A stretch of DNA of 64,000 bases from Citrobacter werkmanii NBRC 105721 (GCA_000759755.1 BBMW01000015.1:62001-126000); one strand, 5' to 3'. Shown: positions 8,986 through 19,019, counted from the first letter of the stretch. Numbers and translations are program-made. The notes: a model not told the origin generated them from the sequence alone.

Positions 8986-9561
8986 ATGAGCAAATTATTG
9001 TATGGCGCTGTCGGCATCGGCTTATCGTTGCTGGCCTCGCTAAGTCAGGCTGATACCGATGTGGAAATCAAAGCCAATATTGTCAATACCAGCTGTGAAG
9101 TCTCGCTTGACAATAATGGGCTCGTTGAGTTGGGCACCAAAGGCTATGACTACTTCGCCAGCGGCATCACCGCCGAAGACCTATACGATGGCGGCAGCAC
9201 CTTCTATGTGCACGTGAAAGACTGCATGCCGGTCAGCGGCAAAGATCCGTCGAAAATTATCCTGCATTTCTCCCCATTGTCCGGCAGCTTTGCCCCCGGC
9301 TCTATGCAAATTTTCGCCAACGATGAAAGTAATGGAGCAAAAAATGTGGGGGTGGTGATTTTCTCCATTAACGATGCCAACAATATCTATAACGTGATGA
9401 ACACCGACGGCACGCCGCGCAGCCAATATGACGTCACTGCCGCCGACTACGCCGATAGCCGCTATTCGTTTTACGCCCGGATGCAGAAGGTGCAGCCAGG
9501 GCAGTCAATTGTCAGCGGCCCGGTGAAATCCAGCGTGCTGGTGTCTGTTTATTATGAGTAA
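8986..9561 (+). CDS. Fimbrial minor pilin 3 (operon 1)
   Basis: A 191-residue pilin: signal peptide ending SQA, mature start DTDVEIKANIVNTSC, cysteine pair NTSC and VKDC, and C-terminal strand SSVLVSVYYE. A central stretch GAKNVGVVIFS followed by QYDVTAADYADSRYSFYARM is shared in altered form with the third minor pilin of operon 2 and links the two as counterparts. The ATG at 8986 is preferred over the in-frame GTG three bases upstream because it gives MSKLL and better spacing. Only six bases separate it from the preceding stop. Confidence 0.9.
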   Translation: MSKLLYGAVGIGLSLLASLSQADTDVEIKANIVNTSCEVSLDNNGLVELGTKGYDYFASGITAEDLYDGGSTFYVHVKDCMPVSGKDPSKIILHFSPLSGSFAPGSMQIFANDESNGAKNVGVVIFSINDANNIYNVMNTDGTPRSQYDVTAADYADSRYSFYARMQKVQPGQSIVSGPVKSSVLVSVYYE

Positions 9562-9590
9562 AAATTCACCGGTTTGAGAAGGAGATTTCA

Positions 9591-10865
9591 ATGAGAAGGA
9601 GCGCGCCGATGCAATATGATAAAAACAGAGGATGGCAGAGGTCATTTCCCTTCATTTTATCAATGTATTTAATAATACAGATATTTTTTTCTGCCACAGC
9701 CTGTGCCCAGACGGATACTTTCGTATTAGGCAACGGTAAGCAGAACTATGAATATGATGGCCCATCAAGAGATGGTACCTATAAGCTCATCTATCCTGCT
9801 GGACGCACCGTCTACTTCAGCCGGACAAACGAGCTGGCGCCTGCTAACGTCACCATCAACTGGAACGACTCTCATGGCTCAGCATCAGCAGATAATAGCC
9901 TTTTCTGCTACGTTTCAGAGCAGGGCCAAAGCACTACGGGTGCCCTGTCCATCGAGTCTGGCCTCGTTTCCGCAGGAAGCTACGGCGGAGTCGATATTTT
10001 TAAGACGAACATTACGGGTCTCTATTTCTCACTCACGCTACGCAGCTTCCATTCGTACGTTCTGCAGGTAAGCGGTCCATCAACGGCAATGCAAAACGGC
10101 ATCATGCACAACCTGATTTCAGTCAGTGCGGGTAACGGAAGGGGATGTACAGGGCCAGATTTATCAGGACCAGGGCATTACTATACCTGGGGTGGGTTGT
10201 CGTTTTATGCCGCAATCACCTTTTATACCGATCAAACCTATACACCAGGCAATTCAAAGATCACCTTGCTCAAAAACGGCGACTATCATCTCCGCATCTG
10301 GAATGAAAACCCAGCGGCAGGCGTTAATAGTTTTTATCAGAATGTAACCTTTGATATTAGCTCAGTAACCATCGCGGAGCCCACCTGCACCACACAGCCC
10401 GTCGCCAGCGGTAGCACCGTTAGCGGCACCACTGTCGATCTGGGCCGCTACAGTCCGAACGACATTATCAACGGTGCCACTGCTGTTCCATTTTCCATCC
10501 AGTTGGCAGGTTGCAAGGGTCTGCGCAATATTAACGTGACGCTCACCACCACCACGATGGCCAAAACGCCTACCCTGCTTGGCAATATTCTCACGATGAA
10601 TAACGCCACCGGCGTGGGGCTGGAGATCAGCGGCGCGGCCAATAACTATAGCTCGCAAATGGTAATGATTCCAAACGACCCAACATCAGTCTATAACGAT
10701 CAGCGCGATACTTCCGGCGATGATAATATCTACGGCAGCAGCGAAAACGGGAAGGTCCAGTCTCAAACTCTCAACTTCCTGGCCACGCTTAAACGTGATG
10801 GAACCCAGTCAATTGGGTCTGGAAATTTCAAAGCGAACGGTGTTTTTACCATCGACTATCCCTGA
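9591..10865 (+). CDS. Fimbrial tip adhesin, two-domain (operon 1)
   Basis: The last gene of the operon encodes 424 residues, about twice a pilin. The N-terminal half (after a signal peptide to about TACAQT) has no pilin pattern and is presumably the receptor-binding domain; it has a cysteine pair (FCYVS and RGCTG). The C-terminal half, from about residue 260 (AEPTCTTQPVASGSTVSGTTVDLGR), is a pilin domain with its own cysteine pair and a final strand NGVFTIDYP. A strong AAGGAGA site precedes the ATG. Its place and size match YadC of E. coli. The ligand is unknown. Confidence 0.9.
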   Translation: MRRSAPMQYDKNRGWQRSFPFILSMYLIIQIFFSATACAQTDTFVLGNGKQNYEYDGPSRDGTYKLIYPAGRTVYFSRTNELAPANVTINWNDSHGSASADNSLFCYVSEQGQSTTGALSIESGLVSAGSYGGVDIFKTNITGLYFSLTLRSFHSYVLQVSGPSTAMQNGIMHNLISVSAGNGRGCTGPDLSGPGHYYTWGGLSFYAAITFYTDQTYTPGNSKITLLKNGDYHLRIWNENPAAGVNSFYQNVTFDISSVTIAEPTCTTQPVASGSTVSGTTVDLGRYSPNDIINGATAVPFSIQLAGCKGLRNINVTLTTTTMAKTPTLLGNILTMNNATGVGLEISGAANNYSSQMVMIPNDPTSVYNDQRDTSGDDNIYGSSENGKVQSQTLNFLATLKRDGTQSIGSGNFKANGVFTIDYP

Positions 10866-10975
10866 TGACTGTTTAAGTGGTGGTCGATAAGATTCCCACA
10901 AAGGGCTAACGCTATTCCGCTTCATTCCCCTACAATGCGGCCATTCTATTCATCAATATTATGGCCGGAGAGGTT

Positions 10976-11770
10976 ATGAGCAAACCCACTACTATCGCTG
11001 TGCTGCAGAAATGCAAACAAGAGAAAAAGCGCTTCGCGACGATTACCGCCTACGACTATAGCTTTGCCAAACTGTTCGCCGATGTTGGCATCAACGTGAT
11101 GCTGGTGGGCGACTCCCTGGGCATGACAATTCAGGGGCACGACTCTACCCTGCCGGTCACCGTGGAGGATATCGCCTATCACACCCGCGCCGTACGCCGT
11201 GGCGCGCCCAACTGTCTGTTGCTCGCCGACCTACCGTTTATGGCTTATGCCACGCCGCAACAAGCGTTTGAAAACGCGGCCACGGTTATGCGAGCAGGCG
11301 CTAATATGGTCAAAATCGAAGGCGGCGCATGGCTTACGGATACGGTGAAAATGCTCACCGAACGCGCGGTGCCGGTTTGCGGTCATCTGGGATTAACACC
11401 CCAGTCGGTGAATATCTTCGGCGGCTATAAAATTCAAGGCCGCGGCGACGCCGGACAGATACTACTGGATGATGCGCTGGCCTTAGAAGCCGCGGGCGCT
11501 CAGTTGCTGGTACTCGAGTGCGTGCCGGTTGAACTGGCGAAGCGCGTCACTGAGGCTCTGTCGATTCCGGTAATCGGCATTGGCGCGGGCAACGTCACCG
11601 ACGGTCAGATCCTGGTGATGCACGATGCGTTTGGCATCACCGGCGGTCATATTCCAAAATTCGCGAAAAATTTCCTTGCCGAAGCGGGCGACATGCGCAC
11701 CGCCGTACGGCAGTATATGGCTGAAGTGGAGTCCGGCGTTTATCCGGGCGAAGAACACAGTTTCCATTAA
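10976..11770 (+). CDS. panB: 3-methyl-2-oxobutanoate hydroxymethyltransferase
   Basis: PanB makes ketopantoate from alpha-ketoisovalerate and methylene-tetrahydrofolate, the first committed step of pantothenate synthesis. The 264-residue protein matches E. coli end to end ([34 protein letters not shown], ending GEEHSFH). The ATG at 10976 gives [11 protein letters not shown]; an in-frame ATG at 10961 adds five residues not seen in the family. panC follows after 11 bases. The 110 bases upstream separate it from fimbrial operon 1 and should hold its promoter. Confidence 0.97.
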   Translation: MSKPTTIAVLQKCKQEKKRFATITAYDYSFAKLFADVGINVMLVGDSLGMTIQGHDSTLPVTVEDIAYHTRAVRRGAPNCLLLADLPFMAYATPQQAFENAATVMRAGANMVKIEGGAWLTDTVKMLTERAVPVCGHLGLTPQSVNIFGGYKIQGRGDAGQILLDDALALEAAGAQLLVLECVPVELAKRVTEALSIPVIGIGAGNVTDGQILVMHDAFGITGGHIPKFAKNFLAEAGDMRTAVRQYMAEVESGVYPGEEHSFH

Positions 11771-11781
11771 GGAGTCTCGTT

Positions 11782-12636
11782 GTGTTAATTATCGAAACCC
11801 TGCCGCTGCTGCGCCAGCATATTCGCCGTCTGCGTCAGGAAGGCAAACGCGTCGCCCTGGTTCCCACCATGGGCAACCTGCACGACGGCCATATGAAGCT
11901 GGTCGATGAGGCAAAAGCCCGGGCCGATGTGGTCATCGTCAGCATTTTCGTCAATCCGATGCAGTTTGACCGGCCGGACGATCTGGTGCGTTATCCGCGC
12001 ACGCTGCAGGAAGACTGCGAAAAGCTGAACAAGCGCAAAGTCGATTATGTATTTGCCCCAGCCGTGGAAGAAATTTATCCGCAGGGTCTGGAAGGCCAGA
12101 CTTTCGTTGATGTTCCCGGTCTCTCCACCATGCTGGAAGGCGCCAGCCGCCCAGGCCACTTCCGTGGCGTTTCCACGATCGTCAGCAAGCTGTTTAACCT
12201 GATCCAGCCAGATATCGCCTGCTTCGGTGAGAAAGATTTCCAACAACTTGCGCTGATCCGCAAAATGGTGGCGGATATGGGTTATGACATTGAGATCGTT
12301 GGCGTGCCAATTATCCGCGCCAAAGATGGTCTGGCGCTTAGCTCACGTAACGGTTATCTGACCGCAGAGCAGCGCAAAATTGCGCCAGGTCTGCACAAAG
12401 TGATGAACGGCATCGCTGAAAAACTGATTGCGGGTAATCGTGAGCTGCAAGAGATTATTGCCATTGCCGAGCAGGAATTGAATGAAAAAGGCTTCCGTGC
12501 CGACGACATTCAAATCCGTGATGCCGACACGCTGCAGGAACTGACGGAAACCAGTAAACGAGCGGTAATTCTGGCCGCCGCCTGGCTGGGTCAGGCGCGT
12601 CTGATCGATAATCAAAGCGTTACATTAGCCCAGTAG
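11782..12636 (+). CDS. panC: Pantothenate synthetase
   Basis: PanC joins pantoate and beta-alanine using ATP. The 284-residue product has the nucleotidyltransferase motif [13 protein letters not shown] (about residues 26-38), [12 protein letters not shown], and the SSRNGYLT loop that corresponds to KMSKS. It starts at GTG 11782 with AAGGAG just upstream, giving [12 protein letters not shown] as in E. coli. It is the second gene of the panBC unit; panD lies 95 bases further on and supplies the beta-alanine. The rpnC (yadD) transposase-like gene found between panC and panD in E. coli K-12 is not here. Confidence 0.97.
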   Translation: MLIIETLPLLRQHIRRLRQEGKRVALVPTMGNLHDGHMKLVDEAKARADVVIVSIFVNPMQFDRPDDLVRYPRTLQEDCEKLNKRKVDYVFAPAVEEIYPQGLEGQTFVDVPGLSTMLEGASRPGHFRGVSTIVSKLFNLIQPDIACFGEKDFQQLALIRKMVADMGYDIEIVGVPIIRAKDGLALSSRNGYLTAEQRKIAPGLHKVMNGIAEKLIAGNRELQEIIAIAEQELNEKGFRADDIQIRDADTLQELTETSKRAVILAAAWLGQARLIDNQSVTLAQ

Positions 12637-12731
12637 ACAGGGGTTAAAAATCAGGCAATACTGCCTGAGAATTTCTCAAAGCAGGCCATTCGCGCCTGCT
12701 TAGCCAAGGTAAACGACAGGGTATAGAAGTT

Positions 12732-13112
12732 ATGATTCGCACCATGCTGCAAGGCAAGCTCCACCGCGTAAAAGTCACGCAGGCGGACCTGCACTACGAA
12801 GGCTCCTGCGCCATCGACCAGGATTTCCTCGATGCCTCTGGTATTCTGGAAAACGAAGCTATTGATATCTGGAACGTGACCAACGGGAAACGTTTTTCAA
12901 CCTATGCTATTGCGGCTGAACGCGGCTCCAGAATCATCTCGGTGAACGGTGCGGCGGCGCACTGTGCTGAAGTCGGCGACATTGTGATTATCGCCAGCTT
13001 CGTCACTATGTCTGATGAAGAAGCCCGTACCTGGCGGCCGAAAGTGGCCTACTTTGAAGGCGACAACGAAATGAAGCGCACCGCGAAAGCTATTCCGGTC
13101 CAGGTTGCCTGA
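12732..13112 (+). CDS. panD: Aspartate 1-decarboxylase proenzyme
   Basis: PanD turns aspartate into beta-alanine for PanC. It is made as a 126-residue proenzyme that cleaves itself between Gly24 and Ser25 to form a pyruvoyl group; the site HYEGSCAID is intact here. Length equals the E. coli protein. The spacer from panC (12637-12731) contains two small hairpins (TCAGGC...GCCTGA near 12652-12670 and AAGCAGG...CCTGCTT near 12679-12702), so panD may have its own promoter or be modulated there. A terminator follows at 13142. Confidence 0.97.
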
Positions 13113-13684
13113 TATTCTTACACTTCTCATTTAAGTCATCGATAGCCTCCAATGTATTATGGATGGAGGCTATTTAAGATGGTTCAATCTGGCTTACCCA
13201 CTTTATTGCTTTACTTTTATTGCTGACAGACCATAAAGGTGACGCAAGCAAAAGATAAGTTAATACGTTTAGTTTTACATAAAGCACAAGCAGATTAATG
13301 GCTTTCACTTCTTTTATATTTATTACTCGGACCTTTAATACCAAAACCAATTTCCCGCCTGCTAATGATATTAGAAGAAACTGTATCTAGAATATAATAT
13401 TAATTTTTTAAAATTTATTTTTACATCATATCAAAATAGATGAACCCCCTCAATTAAAACATAAAAATCCAGTTGTTTCATAAATACAGAAAGCAGAAAA
13501 AGGCACGACAACCCATTGAAAACAAATAACATTATTTTTCATTAAAAATTATTTAAGCAATTCTAATTATTAGAAAGGGAAAGTATTACTATATACTAAA
13601 AAAGTTAATATTATTAATGGCTAACGCTATGTAAATTAACCTCATTCTCGAGACGAGAAATATTTTTTTATATGGATATTAATC
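13113..13684. other. AT-rich spacer upstream of fimbrial operon 2
   Basis: A 572-base gap. It starts with the panD terminator and then becomes strongly AT-rich up to the pilin start, like the leader of operon 1. The change in composition marks the probable left edge of the inserted fimbrial DNA. It probably contains the operon promoter; no convincing open frame, REP or repeat was found. Confidence 0.6.
13142..13173 (+). terminator. Terminator after panD
   Basis: Ten-base stem ATAGCCTCCA / TGGAGGCTAT with a 12-base loop, followed by TTTAAG, 30 bases after the panD stop. The stem is perfect; the T-run is short. Confidence 0.75.
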
Positions 13685-14287
13685 ATGGCTTTTAAAAAAT
13701 ATACCTTAGCTGCATTCGTTTTGGCTGCATTCTCTGGTTCTGCGCTAGCCGCTAACACCGATGCAGGTACGATTACTTTCCACGGTCTGGTTTCTGGCAA
13801 CACCTGCCAAATCTCACTGAAAGATGATCCAATCAATACTCAGGCAGCAACTAACGATTTCAACGTTACTCTGCCAACGGTATTTGTGAAAGACTTCGTG
13901 ACCGGCTCGACTGACAGCGTTGATAGCGCGCTGGGGAAAACGCCGTTTACCCTGGTACTCTCGAACTGTGATGCCAGCGCAAAAGGCGCCAGCGCCCAAT
14001 TTGACTCCTGGTCAGGCTCAAGCGCAAGCACCGCTGGTGCACTGGTCCCTCAAAGCGGCCTGCAAGGCGCCGCCTCCAACGTTAACCTGGTTCTGCACAA
14101 CGCCGGTAACGGTGCAAGTGATCTGATCAAAATCGATCAGACCAACAACACTCAGCACGTCACCTGGGATCCAGATAATAATGAAAGCGGCGGTGAACTG
14201 ATTTACAACGTAGCGTATATGAACACTGGCGCAGTCAGCAGTGGCGTTGTGCAGGCGCAGGTTGCTTTCACCATGCAGTACGAATAA
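13685..14287 (+). CDS. Fimbrial major pilin (operon 2)
   Basis: A 200-residue pilin. The signal peptide ends ALA (about residue 22), the mature part begins ANTDAGTITFHGLVSGNTC, and the cysteine pair is NTC and SNC. The C-terminal strand is AQVAFTMQYE. Codon choice and position (first gene, followed by a terminator-like hairpin) mark it as the abundant shaft subunit. It is only distantly like the major pilins of operon 1. The 572 AT-rich bases upstream should hold its promoter. Confidence 0.93.
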   Translation: MAFKKYTLAAFVLAAFSGSALAANTDAGTITFHGLVSGNTCQISLKDDPINTQAATNDFNVTLPTVFVKDFVTGSTDSVDSALGKTPFTLVLSNCDASAKGASAQFDSWSGSSASTAGALVPQSGLQGAASNVNLVLHNAGNGASDLIKIDQTNNTQHVTWDPDNNESGGELIYNVAYMNTGAVSSGVVQAQVAFTMQYE

Positions 14288-14305
14288 GTCTCATCATTAT
14301 GCTTC

Positions 14306-14336
14306 ACTCCTCTGGCGTCAGGTCAGAGGAGTTTTT
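14306..14336 (+). terminator. Attenuating terminator between pilin and chaperone (operon 2)
   Basis: Perfect nine-base stem ACTCCTCTG / CAGAGGAGT followed directly by TTTTT, between the pilin stop and the chaperone start. It has all the marks of an intrinsic terminator, so most transcripts should stop after the pilin and only read-through reaches the assembly genes. Confidence 0.8.
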
Positions 14337-14365
14337 GCCAGATCCAACAGAGAGTGGATATTTCC

Positions 14366-15106
14366 ATGCGTAATTTGACCTTCAGTACCGGCTTAAAAAG
14401 CTTTATTGTAGCAATGACTTGTGTCGCAGCCTTTCAGGCAAGCGCTGATATTGTCATTTCCGGCACTCGTATTATTTATCCGCAGTCTGTAAAAGATGTC
14501 GTTATTTCATTAGAAAATCGTGGGCAACGGCCGCTGCTGGTTCAAACCTGGTTGGATGACGGCCGTGATACAACCAACCCACAAGAACTCAAGCTGCCTT
14601 TCGTTATTACCCCCCCTGTTTCGCGCGTCGATCCACACAAAGGACAGTCAATACGTATTACCTATCTCGGGCAACCTTTGCCACAAGATAAAGAATCCAT
14701 GTTCTGGTTTAACGCCCTGGAAATTCCCCCCAAAGCTAAACTAAAAGAAGGGGAATCCCCCAATCAGCTACAGTTGGCATTTCGTACCCGGATTAAACTT
14801 TTCTTCCGTCCTGATGGTTTAAAAGGAACGCCGGGACAGGCGGTCAAAGATCTGAAATGGTCGCTGCAAAAACAAAACGGTAATTATGCACTGGTCGCTC
14901 AAAATAACTCACCGTGGAACGTCTCTCTTTCCGCGGTCACCTTTAAGGTCGGTACCAGAGAGTTCCCGGTGAGCAGTAAATCTATTTTACCCTTTTCCAG
15001 TAGCGAAATGCCGGTTACCGACCTAAACAGCCAAACCTCAGGCACTGTGAAATATATGTCAATAAACGATAATGGTGGTGTGGAAGAGAATAACGCCTCA
15101 ATATAA
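14366..15106 (+). CDS. Fimbrial periplasmic chaperone (operon 2)
   Basis: A 246-residue PapD-type chaperone: signal peptide to about QASA, mature start DIVISGTRIIYPQSVKDVVISLENRG, then ISRVDP-like segment PPVSRVDPHKGQSIRITY, and the conserved MFWFNALEIPPK and FRTRIKLFFRPDGLKG signatures. It is clearly the counterpart of the operon 1 chaperone. The ATG at 14366 is chosen with GAGTGG upstream; a GTG at 14354 would add four residues (MDIS). The usher gene follows after 76 bases. Confidence 0.95.
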   Translation: MRNLTFSTGLKSFIVAMTCVAAFQASADIVISGTRIIYPQSVKDVVISLENRGQRPLLVQTWLDDGRDTTNPQELKLPFVITPPVSRVDPHKGQSIRITYLGQPLPQDKESMFWFNALEIPPKAKLKEGESPNQLQLAFRTRIKLFFRPDGLKGTPGQAVKDLKWSLQKQNGNYALVAQNNSPWNVSLSAVTFKVGTREFPVSSKSILPFSSSEMPVTDLNSQTSGTVKYMSINDNGGVEENNASI

Positions 15107-15182
15107 CTCGGCGATAATCACCCTTATTACATAATAATATTATGCCGGTAGTGAGTACTGGCGTTGACGATTTGGGCTCATC

Positions 15183-17786
15183 ATGCAGTTTCGATTTTCA
15201 TTATTATCTCTGGCTATCTTTGTCTCGTTGCCACAATATGTTCTGGCAGATGGCAAAATTGCGCCATCTTCAAAATCAGATACCGTAGACGTAGAAGAAG
15301 CCATCGAATTTAATGAGCAATTCTTGCTTAATAGTGGTGGCGCCATTGATGTTAGCCGTTATACCTTAGGCAACCCAATCCCTGCAGGAAAATACCGTGC
15401 GACCGTCAATTTAAACGGTAAAATAAAAACTACAGTTGATATTGAATTTAAAGATAATGGCACGCCGCGCGCATCCCCTTGCCTGACGCCTCTATTATTA
15501 GCGCAGGCAGGTATTGATACCAGTAAATTAAACGAATCACATGATGATACGGTGACGTGTATTGATATCAAAGCGCAATATCCAGGCGCCAGCGTGAGTT
15601 ACGATACGGGAAAACAATCCCTTGATCTGAACTTTCCGCAACTGTATGTACTTAAACTCCCGCAAGGATATGTTGACCCTTCACTTTGGGACAACGGTAT
15701 CCCGGCGGCGCTATTATCTTATGATCTCAACGCGTGGCACAACGAAAGCAGTAGCAGTACTTCGGATACGGCGTATATGGGGCTGCATTATGGCCTGAAT
15801 ATGGGGCCGTGGCGCTTACGCTCACGCGGAAATATTGACTGGAACAGCGATAATGGCAGCCATTATTCCAGTCAGGATATCTATCTACAGCGTGATATTG
15901 CTCCGCTACGCGCGCAAATGGTCGCTGGCGACTCCTACACGCGCGGCGATACATTTGACTCTGTCAGCCTACGCGGTCTGCGCATGTACAACGATGACCG
16001 CATGTTGCCCGGCGCCAGTTCCACCTTCGCCCCAGTGGTTCGCGGAGTCGCTAACAGCAACGCCAAAGTCACCATTACTCAGAGCGGGAACAAGATTTAT
16101 GAAACCACGGTTCCGCCTGGCGCATTTGAAATCAGCGATATCAGCACCACGGGGTATGGTAACGATCTGAACGTCACCATCGAAGAGTCCGACGGTAGCA
16201 AGCGAACGTTTTCGATCCCTTTTTCCTCCGTCACCCAGATGCTTCGTCCGGGCTCGGTTCGCTGGGATATCGGCGCCGGCGAACTCAATGACGATAGCCT
16301 GAGCGACAGGCCGAATGTGGCTTACGGTACACTGTATTATGGGATTAATAACACCTTTACTGGTTATCTCGGCGCTCAAGCAACGGATGACCACTTCTTT
16401 GCCGGACTGTTAGGGATTGCCATTAATACGTCCGTCGGCGCCTTCGCCTTTGACGTTACCCAATCGCAAGCCAAAATCGACGAAATTGGCACGTTAACCG
16501 GCCAGAGCTATCGCCTGAACTACAGCAAAATGGTCGAGATGACGAAAACCTCGTTTAACGTTGCCGCCTACCGTTTCTCTACTGAAGACTATTTGAGCCT
16601 GCACGATGCGGCTTCGCTGGCTAACGACGTCAAACATGGCGAATACCGGAATCAGTCCTACACTTCCGGCGAAGAGCTGTATAACCACTTTCAGCGGATG
16701 AAAAACCAGGTACAGATCAGCGTGAATCAACCGTTATCCACGGTCGATAGCGCATACGGCTCACTGTATATCAGCGGTAGCTGGCAGGATTACTGGAACG
16801 AAAGCGATGCCACCTCAAACTACAGCATCGGTTATAACAACAGTTTCCGCTACGGCAGCTATAGCTTGTCCGTGCAACGAACCTATGATGACAATGGCAA
16901 CAAGGACGACAGCGTCTATTTAAGCCTCAATATCCCCTTTAACACCCTATTTGGCCAGGACAGCGCGACCGCCGGATTCTCCAGTCTCAACGTCGGCATG
17001 CGCTCCGACCTCAGCGGGAGCAACAGCATAAACACCACTGCCAGCGGCAGCACAAAGGACACCAGCCTGAGCTACTCCGTGACTGCCTCATCCAGCGGCG
17101 GAGATTATGGCGACATTAACCAAATTGGCGGTTATGCGACCTGGAACAGCCCATATGGGCCTCTGGGGACATCGATCTCCGCCGGCGACGACGGCAGCAA
17201 ACAATATTCCGCAAGCTACAACGGCGGCATGGTTATCCATTCCGGCGGTATCACGCTGGCGCCGGGTAGTATCGGTGATAACGACGCGCTGGCGCTAATC
17301 AATGCCAACGGAGCCAAAGGGGCGCGGCTGAACTATGGCCATGGTGAGATTGGCAGTTCCGGCTACGGCATTTTGCCTTATATGTCGCCTTACCGTGAAA
17401 ACCGCGTGGGTATTGATATTACCACCCTGGAAAACGACGTTGAACTTAAGAGTACCAGCACGGTTGTCGTGCCACGCGATGGATCCGTAGTCCGTGTCGA
17501 TTTTAAGACTGACGAAGGTAAGTCGCTGATTCTGGAGCTATCACGTAACGATGGGGGCTTTATTCCTCTGGGCGCAGACGTACTCAATAGCAAAGGCGAG
17601 CTGGTCGGTAACGTCGGTCAGGCAGGCCAGGCCTATGTTCGCGGGATAGAACAACAAGGAACACTACGAGTTGTCTGGGGTAATGCCAATGATAACGCCT
17701 GCGTAGTTCATTACCGGATCGCTGCAAACGCACCGAAAGCAGGGCTCACCACCGTTCTGGATAACCAAACATGTCAGATGCAATAA
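15183..17786 (+). CDS. Fimbrial outer membrane usher (operon 2)
   Basis: An 867-residue FimD/PapC-type usher, the same length as the one in operon 1. The signal peptide ends VLA, and the mature protein has the N-terminal domain (IEFNEQFLLNSG...DVSRY), a barrel, the plug/hinge region with RGVANSNAKVTITQ (shared exactly with operon 1), and C-terminal domains ending with a disulfide pair (NACVHY...QTCQMQ). It exports and orders the subunits encoded around it. Confidence 0.96.
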   Translation: MQFRFSLLSLAIFVSLPQYVLADGKIAPSSKSDTVDVEEAIEFNEQFLLNSGGAIDVSRYTLGNPIPAGKYRATVNLNGKIKTTVDIEFKDNGTPRASPCLTPLLLAQAGIDTSKLNESHDDTVTCIDIKAQYPGASVSYDTGKQSLDLNFPQLYVLKLPQGYVDPSLWDNGIPAALLSYDLNAWHNESSSSTSDTAYMGLHYGLNMGPWRLRSRGNIDWNSDNGSHYSSQDIYLQRDIAPLRAQMVAGDSYTRGDTFDSVSLRGLRMYNDDRMLPGASSTFAPVVRGVANSNAKVTITQSGNKIYETTVPPGAFEISDISTTGYGNDLNVTIEESDGSKRTFSIPFSSVTQMLRPGSVRWDIGAGELNDDSLSDRPNVAYGTLYYGINNTFTGYLGAQATDDHFFAGLLGIAINTSVGAFAFDVTQSQAKIDEIGTLTGQSYRLNYSKMVEMTKTSFNVAAYRFSTEDYLSLHDAASLANDVKHGEYRNQSYTSGEELYNHFQRMKNQVQISVNQPLSTVDSAYGSLYISGSWQDYWNESDATSNYSIGYNNSFRYGSYSLSVQRTYDDNGNKDDSVYLSLNIPFNTLFGQDSATAGFSSLNVGMRSDLSGSNSINTTASGSTKDTSLSYSVTASSSGGDYGDINQIGGYATWNSPYGPLGTSISAGDDGSKQYSASYNGGMVIHSGGITLAPGSIGDNDALALINANGAKGARLNYGHGEIGSSGYGILPYMSPYRENRVGIDITTLENDVELKSTSTVVVPRDGSVVRVDFKTDEGKSLILELSRNDGGFIPLGADVLNSKGELVGNVGQAGQAYVRGIEQQGTLRVVWGNANDNACVVHYRIAANAPKAGLTTVLDNQTCQMQ

Positions 17787-17812
17787 GCCATTTTATACAG
17801 GGAGTTCCCTTT

Positions 17813-18406
17813 ATGACTTTTAACACATCCAAGTACCTCGCCCGCTTCTCCGCAGCGGCATTAGCGCTGGCGATATCCCAGCCCGTGTGGGCAAATGGTG
17901 ATAGTTTGCAAGTCACCTTTAAAGCGACGATCCGCGAAACCACCTGCGATATGACCATTGACGGCGCCAGCGGCGCTGACAATACGATCACCCTTGGCGA
18001 TAGCGGCCAGACGCGTCTGGATAATATTCTCTCAGGCACAGGCAATATTAGCGCGCCATTTACGCTTAAAATCGTCGAATGCCCGGATTCGCTGAACGCC
18101 ATCAAAACCACAATTAAAGGTACCGGTTCAACAAGAATATCTACCGCCCTGATAAATACCTACACCGGCACCTCTCCAGCACCGACGTCTTATGTTGGCT
18201 TAACGATTGCCCGCGCCAGCGCGCTGAATGCCCCTTTCGTCATCAACAGTACAACCGACAGCGAAAGATTGGTATGGACAACCAATGAAATCAAAACGGC
18301 AAAAGCCGTCCCACTGGTCGCCACAATGGTGGCAACAGGTACCTCTACGCAGGTTAAAGCGGGCCGATTTGAATCCACCGCAACATTTGAATTTACTTAC
18401 GAATAA
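17813..18406 (+). CDS. Fimbrial minor pilin 1 (operon 2)
   Basis: A 197-residue pilin: signal peptide to about PVWA, mature start NGDSLQVTFKATIRETTC, cysteine pair (ETTC and VEC), and C-terminal strand STATFEFTYE. The ATG at 17813 has a GGGAG ribosome site; a longer frame from 17771 overlaps the usher and lacks one. The RETTCDM motif parallels EETTCLM in the first minor pilin of operon 1, so these are counterparts. Confidence 0.9.
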   Translation: MTFNTSKYLARFSAAALALAISQPVWANGDSLQVTFKATIRETTCDMTIDGASGADNTITLGDSGQTRLDNILSGTGNISAPFTLKIVECPDSLNAIKTTIKGTGSTRISTALINTYTGTSPAPTSYVGLTIARASALNAPFVINSTTDSERLVWTTNEIKTAKAVPLVATMVATGTSTQVKAGRFESTATFEFTYE

Positions 18407-18433
18407 TTTCCCCAGCGCAATGGAGTCATTAAG

Positions 18434-19000
18434 ATGAAACATACCCCCTTTTTTCTTGCACTGGCCCTCTGCGGTGGATTATTCACCCATACAGCGCATG
18501 CAGATATCGTCGGTACCCCCAGTCTGTCGGCTAAATTTGTCACAACAGTGGTTGCAGGCACCTGCTCCGCCACGGTGAAACAGGGCTCAACCACCACGGA
18601 CACCATCAATTTTGGCGATGTCTTTAAGTCTGATATTGGCACCCGTACCGAACCTTTTAAGATTGCTTTCACCGGTTGCGCAGGCGTCGATTCGGCAAAA
18701 ATCGCCGCCCAGGCCGGCAGCGGGAATACATGCGATAGCAATAGCGCCTCATTCGCCACCACCGGTACTGTCAATACCCATACGGCTGTTGAAATCTGGG
18801 GCGGCGCGGCCGGGAGCGGTACGCAACTGGCATGCACCAGCGGTACGCCTTCAAATACGGTCACAACCGCAATTAAAGGCGCTTCAACAGCGGAATACGC
18901 GATGAACGCGCGTTGGGTAGCGGCCAGCGGTTATACCGCCGCGCAGGCCGTTGCTGGCGACGCCTCGTCGGCAATTACCTTTGTTGTAACTTACGAATAA
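18434..19000 (+). CDS. Fimbrial minor pilin 2 (operon 2)
   Basis: A 188-residue pilin with signal peptide to about AHA, mature start DIVGTPSLSAKFVTTVVAGTCSATV, and C-terminal strand AITFVVTYE. Like its operon 1 counterpart it has an extra cysteine pair (GNTCDSN and LACTSG) and a VEIWGGA segment that parallels AEVWTTS. The role is probably that of a linker subunit near the tip, by position only. Confidence 0.9.
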   Translation: MKHTPFFLALALCGGLFTHTAHADIVGTPSLSAKFVTTVVAGTCSATVKQGSTTTDTINFGDVFKSDIGTRTEPFKIAFTGCAGVDSAKIAAQAGSGNTCDSNSASFATTGTVNTHTAVEIWGGAAGSGTQLACTSGTPSNTVTTAIKGASTAEYAMNARWVAASGYTAAQAVAGDASSAITFVVTYE

Positions 19001-19019
19001 ACCAGAACGGCAGGTGACG

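Noticed and set aside
12637-12731. Possible remains of rpnC (yadD) between panC and panD
   Set aside because: The 95 bases contain only two small hairpins; no part of a transposase-like gene is visible.
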